NCBI GenBank assembly: GCA_000969725.1
Contig: JXSR01S046347.1
Reading direction: 5' to 3' (one strand)
Source: Ophiothrix spiculata
Lineage: Eukaryota > Echinodermata > Ophiuroidea > Amphilepidida > Ophiotrichidae
Length of the DNA: 34,246 bases
Below, piece by piece: positions 24,801 to 29,268 of this stretch (its first letter is position 1; every line of letters begins with the position of its first letter). A model generated the notes under the pieces. That model saw nothing but the letters and a program-made list of their open reading frames with translations. It was not told the origin of the DNA and did no database searches. The position numbers and the translations under genes are program-made.

Positions 24801-27800
24801 AATACCTCCAATTTGTTCACTATGCCAGCATAAAAATGACACCGTGTCAGGCTGTCTCCCCTCGAAATCTATGGTATTGGCACACTTTTGTGCCAATACC
24901 ATAGGCGCGAGGGGCGCCGTAGTGTGGTGGCGATGTCGCCTCACACGTATTGGGCCCGGGTTCGATTCCCGGTGAGGGCACTTGCCGGAATTGAATCTTG
25001 GAATCTTTGCTGAGACGTTTATCTGACTTGGTGATAGCATTGGGCAGATATTCTATCTACTCCACTTCTCACATGAAGTATTAAAAGTTGGCTAAATATT
25101 TCATGAGAGATCATCGTCCTTTAGAGGGGATGTAAACCAGTCGGTCCCATGTACAGAAGAGTCATACCTGTACATGTAATCGCAGCCAGTATCGTAAAGA
25201 GTAGGGTATTCTACCCTGACTGTTCCCAACCCCGTTTCGGTCAATTTCTGGACTTCAAAATCTGCCTGTGCGTTATATCCTCAAGTATATAAGGGTTGCA
25301 CAATATTGGAAGAAAGAAAGAAAGTGTCATTAAAACTGATTTTCAGAAGCTACGTTGCTACAAGTTATTTTAATTTCACCACTTGTAATCAGATGCATGC
25401 TTGGTTAAAATTAAATTTGCCCAATTTATTTAAAAATATTCTTTATTCTTGATATTTCAGACATTGCCACTAGACTCTCGCCTACCTGCTGTGAGCGCCT
25501 TGTGGAATGCAAAGCTGTTCCCGTTCTGTACAAATTGATAAGGAGCTGCAACCGTAGTGAAGCCAGTAAAGAGGTTATCAAATATAGCGTCAGCATCCTC
25601 CTCAATTTAGTCAAGGTAAGATAACATTGGTATAGCCAGGGGGTGCGGAAGGGGTGCGCGCACCCTGGGGGTCTAAAAAATGAGATAAAGAAATAACTTT
25701 AATGGGGAAACAACAAAAAAAGGGTGCAGTAGTCCTTATTACTGCTAATAATGCATTTGGTGACCCGTCCGATTTAGGCAGGTGCCACTAGCAGTGCTAG
25801 GAGCTTCCTGGATCCGTCGCCGTTTTGGACTAGGATTTATTGCACACCCCGGGTTACGCAATCCTGGCTACGCACCTGGATAAGAAGCCCCACTTTCACA
25901 AGGGGAATACCTGTCCTGTACAAATTGATTAGTTTAGGGGCTGTCAGTAAAGAGGTTATTGGATATAGATCAGCATACTTCTTAATTTTGTTGAGATGAA
26001 ATGGATTAACTTTAAGAAACTTTTAGGCCTTATTTTGGTCATTTGTAACAATTTTAAGTTGTAAATTTTGAAAAAGTTTTGTGAAATCAAAATATTTTTG
26101 AATTTTGGTACAAAAATCACCCATTTTCAACTAAATCATTATTGTAAACCAAACGGTCGCTGCAAAGCACTAATTTATGGCCCCATCTTTGTTCTGATAG
26201 CTGGCATACCTGACTCGCTTATGCCAAAACATTTCATTCAAGTTTGGACATCCATAATTACCAACGATCTAACTAAAAATGTGTTGCCTTTTTATATCAC
26301 ACAGTACCACAAGACAACGGAAGCAGTGTTTGATGGTCCAGAATCCGTCGCTACCATCTTGGATCTGATGCAGATGTACAGAGAGAAAGGCACACTTATC
26401 TTCTGCCAGACGTGCCTGTTACTGAGCACGCTCTGTCACGACCAATCTATAGCAAAGGTAAGTGGCATTTTGATCAAGAAGTCTTGGTGACATGTTGACT
26501 ATTCAGTTGCATAGCCAGACTTTTTGGGACGAGCACATTTCTTCCTGTATACAATGCCTTGCAGGTAACCAGGGGGGTAGGACGTGACGTCATGAGATTT
26601 TGAAACTCCCATTCAAAAAACTTGAATTTTAACTAACGCTCAAAAATTTCATTTTATGCCCTTAATTAGTGTATAAACATATGCAGATTCCAAAACTGTT
26701 GGGGTTGGAACTTCAACCCCAGAAAACTAAAAAGATATTCTGAATGTTTTGAAGAACTACTTCTTTTGTTATTTACGCATTGAAATATTCGGGCGATACC
26801 ACGGATGAATACGAATCAAATCTGAGTAAACAGTCTGGGTAAACAGGCAATTTATTACGCAGCCACCGTCGTCTGCAGGTAACAGAATAAAATGGTAGAA
26901 TACATGTAAGATGATTTTAGAAACTGACAAGCAGAAAAAAGTGGGGAAAGGTTTATACATTTTCAATAGTTTTGGGGCATCTTTTTCCAAAAAATCTTGT
27001 CATTCACATAGAAAAAAAAGCCCCACAAAGAAATCAGTGGATCAAAAAAGTGCAAATTTTCCAGGATTCTGTGGTCCTTTCTTCACAATTTTATTTATTT
27101 CCCATTTAGGCCAAAAAAAGAACTCTGTCTCAGCTTACTTAAGGTCAAAACCCTAAGTGCTATGCGGGGGTTTTTTTTAGTAAAAAAGGGCTATGCGGAT
27201 GCGGAAATACCCCCTATTTATTTATTTTTTATTGCATTTTTCGGCCACTTTTTTTTTTTTGCGGAAAAAAGATTTAAAAAAAACCTGAAAATCTCTCAAA
27301 AACCTTTAAATAAAAAGGAAATGCGCCAAATTTTGATTTTTTAAAGCTATGCGCACGGGAAGCTGAGACAGACTATTTTTTTTTCTTTAGTCTTAGCTGT
27401 ACTTACCTTCTAGGTTCCTATTTGATTTCAGTTTAGATCACCTGTGGTTATTATTAAACACATGAGTTTACATCAGGATTTATTATTTTTATCTTTTCAG
27501 ACCATCCAGGCCATCCCCAAAGTGACCGACAAAATCAAGGTCATCCATCGTCTCACGGAACGCAAACACAAGATGGACAATAAACGTGCTGTTGCTAAGC
27601 AGCGCTCTCTCAATGCATCGCGCCTCAATGCAAGCTTCTTGAACAGTTCTTGTCTTAACAGCAGCGTCATTCCCGGTACCAACCTAAGGCGTCGGCGTGT
27701 GCAGCCCGATTGGGTGCTGGGCCATGATAAGATGAAAGATATTCAGGATCCTATGCACGCCATTAAATTCCTGATGGATTCATTGGGGTTATTACATAAG

Positions 27801-27803
27801 TGA
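693..27803 (+). CDS. ASPM: ASPM (abnormal spindle-like, microcephaly-associated protein), 5'-partial, 16 coding exons in window
   Basis: Spliced CDS: 693-834, 2096-2226, 2986-3161, 4713-4935, 5673-5909, 6989-7184, 8122-8267, 9145-9273, 9887-10081, 12678-19169, 20624-20773, 22859-23050, 24320-24512, 25461-25615, 26305-26457, 27501-27803. All introns are GT-AG, phases agree at every junction, and the sum is 9213 nt (3070 aa plus stop). The order of parts matches ASPM: the DILGLS/NPDIA block, CH1 (about residues 135-224), CH2 (about 285-450), IQ array (about 450-2820) and helical C-terminus ending near the PDWVL motif. Family knowledge: ASPM/Asp binds microtubule minus ends and calmodulin at spindle poles and supports spindle focusing and orientation. 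The N-terminal ASH region is missing because exons lie upstream of position 1. Human ASPM is 3477 aa; this protein is likely longer because 3070 aa are already present without the N-terminus. Exon numbers used here count from the first exon in the window. Confidence 0.96.
853..958 (+). pseudogene. Partial duplicate of exon 1 with its splice donor
   Basis: This stretch copies exon 1 from about 716 to its donor. The best match is 899-936 against 779-816 (pagacatagcccagaag-type segment, almost identical), and the upstream part is shortened by small deletions. It ends in cctgtaagt, a donor-like site. It has no obvious acceptor and its frame is disturbed by indels, so I regard it as a non-coding relic. 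Confidence 0.8.
966..1266. mobile_element. Inverted-repeat (MITE-like) element with about 9-bp flanking direct repeat
   Basis: The ends are near-perfect inverted repeats: gggggccgctcga on the left and tcgagcggcccccc on the right, followed inward by A-rich and T-rich tracts. The direct repeat gtataatca lies at 957-965 and again just right of the element (about 1270-1278), consistent with a target-site duplication of 9-10 bp as made by Mutator-like transposases. There is no ORF inside, so it is non-autonomous. The family assignment is inference from the duplication length only. Confidence 0.65.
1320..1535. repeat. Dispersed repeat related to 8820-8995
   Basis: The segment starting tcgcatcttgtcataatg recurs in the exon 7-8 intron as tcgcatcttgttataatg. 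Both are followed at similar distance by a gacctaaa-type segment and a catggttgatgg or catggctga segment. They look like two diverged copies of one interspersed repeat. Ends are not defined. Confidence 0.4.
1886..2043. mobile_element. Short inverted-repeat element in intron 1
   Basis: The ends are ggatgtaaca and its complement tgttacatcc. The interior contains repeated caggaaatt motifs. A shared segment, ttcaggaaatttcctaaaat, also occurs at about 23752-23771, suggesting a second, more decayed copy there. It ends about 50 bp before the exon 2 acceptor. Confidence 0.45.
2096..2226 (+). CDS. ASPM: ASPM window exon 2
   Basis: Acceptor cccag at 2091-2095 and donor gtatgg at 2227; enters in phase 1 and leaves in phase 0. 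It encodes the [18 protein letters not shown] and [12 protein letters not shown] segments, which are among the best conserved stretches of ASPM N-terminal to CH1. Confidence 0.95.
2227..2985. other. Intron 2, no feature recognised
   Basis: AT-rich intron of 759 bp. No duplicate of the flanking exons, no inverted-repeat element and no plausible coding segment was seen. Confidence 0.6.
2986..3161 (+). CDS. ASPM: ASPM window exon 3: start of first CH domain
   Basis: Acceptor ttcag at 2981-2985 and donor gtaagt at 3162; enters in phase 0 and leaves in phase 2. It encodes the EFDFAVSKL and RCGVRLA segments that open CH1 of ASPM. Confidence 0.95.
3313..3402. repeat. Tandem duplication, about 49-bp period
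   Basis: A segment beginning gaaataaaacaaactctgct is present at 3313 and again at 3362, with almost identical continuation through ggctttctctac. It is two copies only and directly abuts the foldback element to its right. Confidence 0.75.
3411..3809. mobile_element. Foldback/MITE-like element in intron 3
   Basis: Left end around 3422-3458 (ctatactctataaa then cttgaagtatgcaacaagca) pairs with the complement at 3760-3797 with one or two mismatches, giving a terminal inverted repeat of about 35-40 bp. The roughly 300-bp interior is AT-rich and has no ORF. Confidence 0.65.
4015..4537. mobile_element. Non-autonomous Tc1/mariner-like element, longer copy
   Basis: Terminal inverted repeats begin cactcccg and run into tcaaaagtgtttgcgcac (one difference between ends). 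The element is flanked by TA on both sides (4013-4014 and 4538-4539). TA duplication and the end sequence are typical of Tc1/mariner elements (established knowledge). There is no transposase frame. The right 210 bp match the shorter copy at 29269-29524 in reverse orientation. Confidence 0.75.
4713..4935 (+). CDS. ASPM: ASPM window exon 4: core of first CH domain
   Basis: Acceptor caacag ends at 4712 and donor gtaata starts at 4936; enters in phase 2 and leaves in phase 0. It encodes [25 protein letters not shown] and the [16 protein letters not shown] segment, matching CH1 of ASPM closely. Confidence 0.96.
5041..5460. repeat. Probable interspersed repeat remnant in intron 4
   Basis: A 65-codon open frame at 5041-5238 sits in the middle of the intron with more GC than its surroundings. 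Its wording ([18 protein letters not shown]) is reminiscent of fragments commonly translated from dispersed repeats, but I cannot name a family. There is no acceptor or donor that would add it to ASPM in frame with conserved sequence. Confidence 0.3.
5673..5909 (+). CDS. ASPM: ASPM window exon 5: CH1-CH2 linker and start of second CH domain
   Basis: Acceptor ctag ends at 5672 and donor gtatgc starts at 5910; phase 0 on both sides (79 codons). It encodes the [10 protein letters not shown] linker helix and then [16 protein letters not shown], the first helix of CH2. Confidence 0.95.
5910..6988. other. Intron 5, no feature recognised
   Basis: AT-rich intron of 1079 bp. I saw no clear inverted-repeat element, exon copy or coding segment. 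Confidence 0.55.
6989..7184 (+). CDS. ASPM: ASPM window exon 6: second CH domain
   Basis: Acceptor ttcag ends at 6988 and donor gtaagt starts at 7185; enters in phase 0 and leaves in phase 1. It encodes [20 protein letters not shown], nearly identical to the vertebrate ASPM CH2 motif, then a polar acidic stretch ending [17 protein letters not shown]. The tail of this exon has been tandemly copied into the next intron. Confidence 0.96.
7185..7760 (+). repeat. Tandem array of partial exon 6 copies with splice donors
   Basis: Five copies of the exon 6 tail (gacttggacgacagctttga in copy 1) lie at about 7260, 7385, 7457, 7585 and 7707, with spacing of about 122-128 bp and one shortened spacing of 72 bp. 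Each unit carries the exon tail plus about 60 bp of intron. The donor gtaagt is intact in copies 1 and 4 and damaged in the others. Four copies carry a 4-bp insertion before the shared segment that would shift the frame to a stop (aag tga); copy 3 lacks it. They look non-coding today. Confidence 0.85.
8122..8267 (+). CDS. ASPM: ASPM window exon 7: second CH domain
   Basis: Acceptor tttgcag ends at 8121 and donor gtaaaa starts at 8268; enters in phase 1 and leaves in phase 0. It encodes [18 protein letters not shown] and [10 protein letters not shown], then [10 protein letters not shown], all diagnostic of ASPM CH2. Confidence 0.95.
8414..8783. mobile_element. Possible short inverted-repeat element rich in tctcccg motifs
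   Basis: Left end gatccatgcctgtcaa and right end ttgacaggtatgaagatc are imperfect complements. The interior carries several tctcccgct/tctcccgat repeats. There is no ORF. The short, imperfect ends make the boundary uncertain. Confidence 0.4.
8820..8995. repeat. Dispersed repeat related to 1320-1535
   Basis: The segment tcgcatcttgttataatg and downstream gacctaaaaggacc parallel those in intron 1. It is a diverged copy of the same interspersed sequence; ends are not defined. Confidence 0.4.
9145..9273 (+). CDS. ASPM: ASPM window exon 8: end of second CH domain and first IQ motif
   Basis: Acceptor caacag ends at 9144 and donor gtaaat starts at 9274; phase 0 both sides (43 codons). It encodes [19 protein letters not shown], the last CH2 helix, and then the first IQ motif, [14 protein letters not shown]. 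Confidence 0.95.
9510..9801. mobile_element. Possible AT-rich inverted-repeat element in intron 8
   Basis: A left segment around gcgacgaaataaaaactgtt pairs imperfectly with the complement of the right segment near 9765-9795 (aattttttttttcatcgc). The interior is T-rich with no ORF. Ends are weakly defined. Confidence 0.35.
9887..10081 (+). CDS. ASPM: ASPM window exon 9: IQ motifs
   Basis: Acceptor ctgtag ends at 9886 and donor gtatgt starts at 10082; phase 0 both sides (65 codons). It encodes two full IQ motifs ([14 protein letters not shown] and [13 protein letters not shown]) and the first half of a third, ending in SAIVIQ. That third motif is completed by KHIRGF at the start of the giant exon, which confirms the junction. 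The following intron starts with a tandem array built from the 3' part of this exon. Confidence 0.95.
10132..10286. mobile_element. Near-palindromic hairpin element, copy A
   Basis: The whole 155 bp folds back on itself: ggtgcgttcatagtc at the left pairs with gactatgaatgcacc at the right, and gacgcagt/agactgcg-type arms continue towards a short loop. It interrupts a unit of the exon 9 array. A second copy at 11038-11207 carries the loop in the opposite orientation. No ORF. Confidence 0.75.
10480..10699. other. Assembly gap (220 N) inside the exon 9 array
   Basis: Only N. The donors on either side (10460 and 10744) are 284 bp apart, which is not a multiple of the 111-bp unit, so the gap length is probably an estimate and the true copy number is unknown. 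Confidence 0.95.
11038..11207. mobile_element. Near-palindromic hairpin element, copy B, opposite orientation
   Basis: The ends atggtgcattcatagtcc and ggactatgaacgcaccat are complements, and most of the 170 bp is one long hairpin. The loop region is the reverse complement of that in copy A, so the two insertions are inverted relative to each other. It also sits inside the exon 9 array. Confidence 0.75.
11391..12257. other. Middle of intron 9, no feature recognised
   Basis: AT-rich, with no clear exon copies or inverted repeats. Short open frames here lack similarity to ASPM and coding character. Confidence 0.5.
12258..12599. mobile_element. MITE-like element shortly before the giant exon
   Basis: The ends acaagtatgtttcctgtggg (from 12261) and cccacaggaaacaaacttgt (to about 12597) are complements with one mismatch, giving terminal repeats of about 22-26 bp. 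The A-rich interior has no meaningful ORF. It ends about 80 bp before the giant exon acceptor. Confidence 0.7.
12678..19169 (+). CDS. ASPM: ASPM window exon 10: giant IQ-repeat exon
   Basis: Acceptor tttacag ends at 12677 and donor gtgaga starts at 19170; phase 0 both sides, 6492 bp and 2164 codons without a stop. By hand count it holds about 90 IQ-like motifs of the form (I/L/V)Q-x3-R(G/A/M) spaced 20-29 residues apart. They are expected to form a long calmodulin/light-chain-binding helix (family knowledge). The motifs fall into three rotating classes: ITIQAWxRGFLVR, ATCIQxNYRAH and VLQxYWRATL, giving a 73-aa super-unit. Two blocks are nearly identical between copies (14743-16278 and 17081-17690). 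A few motifs are degenerate, for example [10 protein letters not shown] near 14165 (hydrophobic position lost) and RRFIANL near 15342 (R to I). Vertebrate ASPM has a homologous large single IQ exon. Confidence 0.97.
14743..16278 (+). repeat. Seven near-identical 219-bp (73-aa) three-IQ repeats in the giant exon
   Basis: The marker catgcatgtgca within tatcgcatgcatgtgc recurs near 14770, 14988, 15207, 15426, 15645, 15863 and 16082, a spacing of about 219 bp. Each unit encodes [26 protein letters not shown] and [13 protein letters not shown], then SYQYTRGA (or LYQYTRGA). The whole block spans about 7 x 219 bp. Similarity at the nucleotide level is much higher than between other IQ motifs of the exon, so this is recent amplification or ongoing gene conversion. 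Confidence 0.93.
17081..17690 (+). repeat. Three near-identical 219-bp three-IQ repeats in the giant exon
   Basis: Units starting near 17081, 17300 and 17519 each encode [23 protein letters not shown] (third copy diverges to NYRSHRD) and [12 protein letters not shown] (third copy LVLQKYWRG). The period is again 219 bp, but with a different consensus from the block at 14743-16278, so it arose by an independent amplification of the same frame of three IQ motifs. Confidence 0.88.
19170..20623. other. Intron 10, mostly unassigned
   Basis: Apart from the hairpin element at 19641-19787 and a short imperfect direct repeat (tgacacgctcagtggcagga and tgacgcgctcatgggtagga at about 19951 and 19982), nothing is recognised. 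The region is AT-rich. Confidence 0.5.
19641..19787. mobile_element. Hairpin (foldback) element in intron 10
   Basis: ttggtatgttatgggaaata and tatttcccataacataccaa are perfect complements, and gtgtcatatcca pairs with tggatatgacac inside. The full stem is about 60 bp with a short loop. Outer parts (ttagttatt and aataacgaa) still pair loosely. Confidence 0.75.
20624..20773 (+). CDS. ASPM: ASPM window exon 11: IQ motifs
   Basis: Acceptor ttacag ends at 20623 and donor gtaagt starts at 20774; phase 0 both sides (50 codons). It encodes a degenerate motif ([15 protein letters not shown]) and [14 protein letters not shown], and ends VYIQ. The motif is completed by QWWRAKLQ in the next exon. Confidence 0.92.
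20844..21094. mobile_element. 251-bp MITE-like element, family with ccccgaaagggg ends, copy 1
   Basis: Ends gtgatgactcaccccgaaa and tttcggggtgagtcatcac are complementary, with inverted repeats of about 32 bp running into gggggactttgc / gcaaagtccccc. A direct repeat of 17 bp with one mismatch (atttctgacatgacata and atttctgacataacata) flanks it at 20826-20842 and 21097-21113. The interior matches 28227-28475 in reverse orientation (for example cttgaaaagtgttctgtcgc). Confidence 0.8.
21341..22272. repeat. Tandem array of 94-bp palindromic units
   Basis: The marker cgtgtaatca (or variant) occurs at 21347, 21441, 21821, 21915, 22009, 22103 and 22197, a regular 94-bp period outside the gap. Each unit contains aactgattccatctgactta followed by its complement around a short centre near cttccaaagtgc, so each unit can form a hairpin of about 28 bp. 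The last unit is diverged. Confidence 0.9.
21525..21819. other. Assembly gap (295 N) inside the 94-bp array
   Basis: Only N. Markers on either side are 380 bp apart, close to but not exactly four 94-bp units, so the copy number across the gap is uncertain. Confidence 0.95.
22273..22858. other. Rest of intron 11, no feature recognised
   Basis: AT-rich sequence between the 94-bp array and the exon 12 acceptor. No repeats or coding segments recognised. Confidence 0.5.
22859..23050 (+). CDS. ASPM: ASPM window exon 12: IQ motifs
   Basis: Acceptor cttacag ends at 22858 and donor gtgaga starts at 23051; phase 0 both sides (64 codons). It opens with QWWRAKLQ, which completes the IQ begun in exon 11, then [12 protein letters not shown] and [14 protein letters not shown], and ends ALKIQ, completed by [10 protein letters not shown] in exon 13. 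Confidence 0.94.
23171..23380. mobile_element. 210-bp MITE-like element in intron 12
   Basis: Ends ctgtatagagggaa and ttcctctatacag are complements, flanked by ta on both sides. Internally, gttttattttcgc and gtgaaaataaaacc are inverted. No ORF. TA flanks suggest a Tc1/mariner-type origin, which is inference. Confidence 0.7.
23413..23727. mobile_element. Foldback element in intron 12
   Basis: The left segment accagaggaggatttcacaa / tatcccacgatgcaatg pairs with the complement of cattgtgggatattctg / aaaacctcctctgc at the right, giving terminal inverted repeats of about 45 bp with few mismatches. The interior has no coding capacity. It lies 33 bp from the preceding element. Confidence 0.65.
23728..24319. 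other. Rest of intron 12
   Basis: AT-rich. The only recognisable item is a short segment at about 23752-23771 shared with the element at 1886-2043. No exon copy seen. Confidence 0.45.
24320..24512 (+). CDS. ASPM: ASPM window exon 13: last IQ motif and start of C-terminal helical domain
   Basis: Acceptor aaacag ends at 24319 and donor gtaggt starts at 24513; enters in phase 0 and leaves in phase 1. It encodes [10 protein letters not shown], the second half of the last IQ, then [20 protein letters not shown]. The latter matches the ALHYLLTYKHLSAILEA segment that starts the ARM-like C-terminal region of vertebrate ASPM. Confidence 0.94.
24858..24914. repeat. Hairpin directly upstream of the SINE
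   Basis: cccctcg, then ctatggtattggcac, pair with gtgccaataccatag and cgagggg around a short ttt loop. The 15-bp inner stem is perfect. Its right arm overlaps the first bases of the tRNA-like head of the SINE. Confidence 0.8.
24911..25324 (+). mobile_element. tRNA-derived SINE
   Basis: The 5' head carries a polymerase III A box (tagtgtggtgg at 24920-24930) and a perfect B box (ggttcgattcc at 24959-24969), about 28 bp apart, in a tRNA-like context. A body of about 330 bp follows, and the 3' end is a simple gaaagaaag tail at 25309-25324. The head is not a functional tRNA: I cannot fold a complete cloverleaf with a matching acceptor stem. The reverse strand reads HRESNPGP, a common by-product of translating such heads. 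The SINE lies in intron 13 in the sense direction. Confidence 0.82.
25461..25615 (+). CDS. ASPM: ASPM window exon 14: C-terminal helical domain
   Basis: Acceptor tttcag ends at 25460 and donor gtaaga starts at 25616; enters in phase 1 and leaves in phase 0. It encodes [30 protein letters not shown] and [15 protein letters not shown], matching the same region of vertebrate ASPM. Confidence 0.95.
25629..25877. mobile_element. Possible short inverted-repeat element between exon 14 and its copy
   Basis: Left end ggtatagccaggggg and right end cctggctacgcacc are imperfect complements. The interior is G-rich then mixed, with no ORF. It sits between exon 14 and the decayed duplicate of that exon. 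Confidence 0.45.
25903..25996 (+). pseudogene. Partial, decayed duplicate of exon 14
   Basis: ctgtacaaattgat and gtcagtaaagaggttat, then atatag-tcagcat and ctt-ctcaattt-type segments, follow exon 14 in order, with several deletions and substitutions. The position of the donor (gtaaga in exon 14) reads atgaaa here, so the splice site is lost. It is non-coding. Confidence 0.8.
26305..26457 (+). CDS. ASPM: ASPM window exon 15: C-terminal helical domain
   Basis: Acceptor cacag ends at 26304 and donor gtaagt starts at 26458; phase 0 both sides (51 codons). It encodes [20 protein letters not shown] and [14 protein letters not shown], matching the ASPM segment ILLELLQIYREK and TKTCCLLAIL (family knowledge). 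Confidence 0.94.
26458..27123. other. First part of intron 15, no feature recognised
   Basis: AT-rich. No exon copy, inverted repeat or coding segment could be supported. Confidence 0.45.
27124..27372. mobile_element. 249-bp inverted-repeat element with tctgtctcagct ends
   Basis: Left tctgtctcagctt and right aagctgagacaga are complements, and the next bases (tatgcgg and gctatgcgcac) also relate. The interior is A/T-rich. A related element with gtttgtctcaa ends lies at 31356-31686. Confidence 0.6.
27501..27803 (+). CDS. ASPM: ASPM window exon 16: C-terminus and stop
   Basis: Acceptor tttcag ends at 27500; stop tga at 27801-27803; enters in phase 0 (100 codons plus stop). It encodes [20 protein letters not shown], a low-complexity stretch of LNAS/LNSS repeats, then [20 protein letters not shown] and [14 protein letters not shown]. 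The PDWVL and DPMHAI-type ending matches the extreme C-terminus of vertebrate ASPM (KPDWVL ... MDTLGI), so this is the true end of the protein. Confidence 0.96.
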   Translation, partial: TIQAIPKVTDKIKVIHRLTERKHKMDNKRAVAKQRSLNASRLNASFLNSSCLNSSVIPGTNLRRRRVQPDWVLGHDKMKDIQDPMHAIKFLMDSLGLLHK

Positions 27804-28014
27804 GAGCAGACAAATTTGCCTACCGTCCAATTCCCTATAAATTGCCCCGTTTTTTGTGCTTAGTCCAGTTGTGTTGTATTGCAATTATTTTTTTAATCCT
27901 GTATGTTTAACAAATGCAAAACAAGTACTGACGCTATGTAGTAAATTCATGAGAAATTTGTATTAAAGAGGTTTTTCTGTATATAAGTTAAGCAGGTGAA
28001 CACCTTGTAACTAT

Positions 28015-28037
28015 AATAAAGATTCTTTTCAAATAAA
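28015..28037 (+). promoter_or_regulatory. Polyadenylation signals of ASPM
   Basis: Two canonical aataaa hexamers lie at 28015-28020 and 28032-28037, about 212 and 229 bp after the stop codon. They give a short 3' UTR. The cleavage site is expected roughly 10-30 bp later; it was not identified directly. Confidence 0.7.
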
Positions 28038-28226
28038 AGTGGAAATTGGTACTCATCAAAATCTTGTTATTGCACACAAATCAGAGTTATTGTACATATA
28101 GATTGTATAGTTTTTGATGGAACCTAAAGTATACTTTTTCCTATAGATTTCTTCAAACACAACTCCAATAGGCAGTTTGATGCTTAGCCGAAAGTATTGC
28201 ATGCCTAGCAATCAAAAATATCATAT

Positions 28227-28475
28227 GTGATGGCTCACCCCGAAAGGTGGGACTTTGCGACAGAACACTTTTCAAGAAACTGGTGAAAATAGGCAGCAAA
28301 AAAAAGATATTGATAATAATTTTAAGCAGATTATTTGTTGTAAAATGTGATCACCGTGATCAATTTCAACAAGGTAGGTGCCATTTTAAAGCTCAGAAAA
28401 TTTTGTAACAGATGAAATGATAAAACCAAAATTTATATCATCTGCAAAGTTCTCTTTTTCGGGGTGAGCCGTCAC
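28227..28475. mobile_element. 249-bp MITE-like element, copy 2 (reverse orientation)
   Basis: Ends gtgatggctcaccccgaaa and tttcggggtgagccgtcac match the family at 20844-21094. Internal sequence (gcgacagaacacttttcaag) is the reverse complement of that copy. It lies just downstream of the ASPM polyadenylation signals and directly abuts the LINE fragment. Confidence 0.8.
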
Positions 28476-28848
28476 ATATGTATACAATAACTCGTCTTCA
28501 ATGTACTAATGATTTTGCACCATCATATCTGTCAGAATTATTATCGCCATATGTTCAAACTCGGATGCTTCGATCAGGAAATAAACAACTTCTTCAACAG
28601 ACAATGTCAAACCGAAAATGGGGCGACAGGTCGTTTCTTGTCGCCGCGCCACAACTATGGAATAAACTTCCACTTCAGATCAGGACTTCAAAAAATGTTA
28701 CTTGTTTTAAGAAACTGTTAAAAACTCACCTCATGACAGAGTCATTTTCAAATGTTTAATTCGTTTTTTAATTGTTTTTTGTGCCATGAGCGCTCTTTGA
28801 TGAGTGGATATGTGCCTTGTCGCTATTATTATTATTATTATTATTATT
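28476..28848 (+). mobile_element. 5'-truncated non-LTR retrotransposon (CR1/L2/Jockey-like) C-terminus and 3' tail
   Basis: The open frame 28478-28759 (93 codons) reads FAPSYLSELLSPYVQTRMLR, then KWGDRSFLVAAPQLWNKLPL and FKKLLKTHLM. This APxLWNxLP...FKxxLKTxL pattern is the typical end of reverse-transcriptase ORF2 in CR1/L2-type LINEs (family knowledge). After the stop, a short 3' UTR (gccatgagcgctctttgatg) ends in an (att)n run at 28823-28848, the usual tail of these elements. All upstream domains are missing, so it is a dead fragment. Confidence 0.85.
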
Positions 28849-29268
28849 CAATGAGCGGCAATCATTCTAAAATTTCAAAAATTTTATTTTACCAAATGCA
28901 ATACCATATTGGCTAATGGGTAAATTATGTCAGGTGTTTATAAGAGAAGAGATCAACGTCGGCCCATGAGCCTCTGCGCCAGATTGGAAAACCCATTTTG
29001 CTTTAATTTTTTTCATCAAACTCTTCCTAAATAGCCCATATATTTTGTTAAATAATATAATTTATCTAAATATAACAGACATTAACAGATTTCCCCAATT
29101 TGGTTTCCAATTTTGCGCCTTGCGCAATACACAATTCTATAAGTATTTTAGACTTACATCATAGAGAGTGAAAAGTCAAAGAAAATGATTGGATATAACT
29201 GAAATAAAAAGAAAAGAAATGAAGAAAAAAAAAATGTTTTTTTATCAAATTGATCATGCTGGAATCTA
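28849..29268. other. Intergenic AT-rich stretch, no feature recognised
   Basis: Nothing supportable as gene, RNA or repeat was seen between the LINE tail and the next element. Confidence 0.5.

Noticed and set aside
24911..24984. Functional tRNA gene
   Set aside because: A and B boxes are present, but no complete cloverleaf with paired acceptor stem was found, and the sequence continues into a SINE body and tail.
24768..25040. Reverse-strand frame with HRESNPGP
   Set aside because: This peptide is the familiar antisense translation of a tRNA-like SINE head, not a gene.
26068..26304. Open upstream extension of exon 15
   Set aside because: The sequence before 26305 is intronic in composition, has a good acceptor at 26301-26304, and the conserved ASPM sequence starts only after it.
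28478..28759. Independent small host gene
   Set aside because: The APxLWNxLP...LKTxL pattern and (att)n tail identify a LINE C-terminus.
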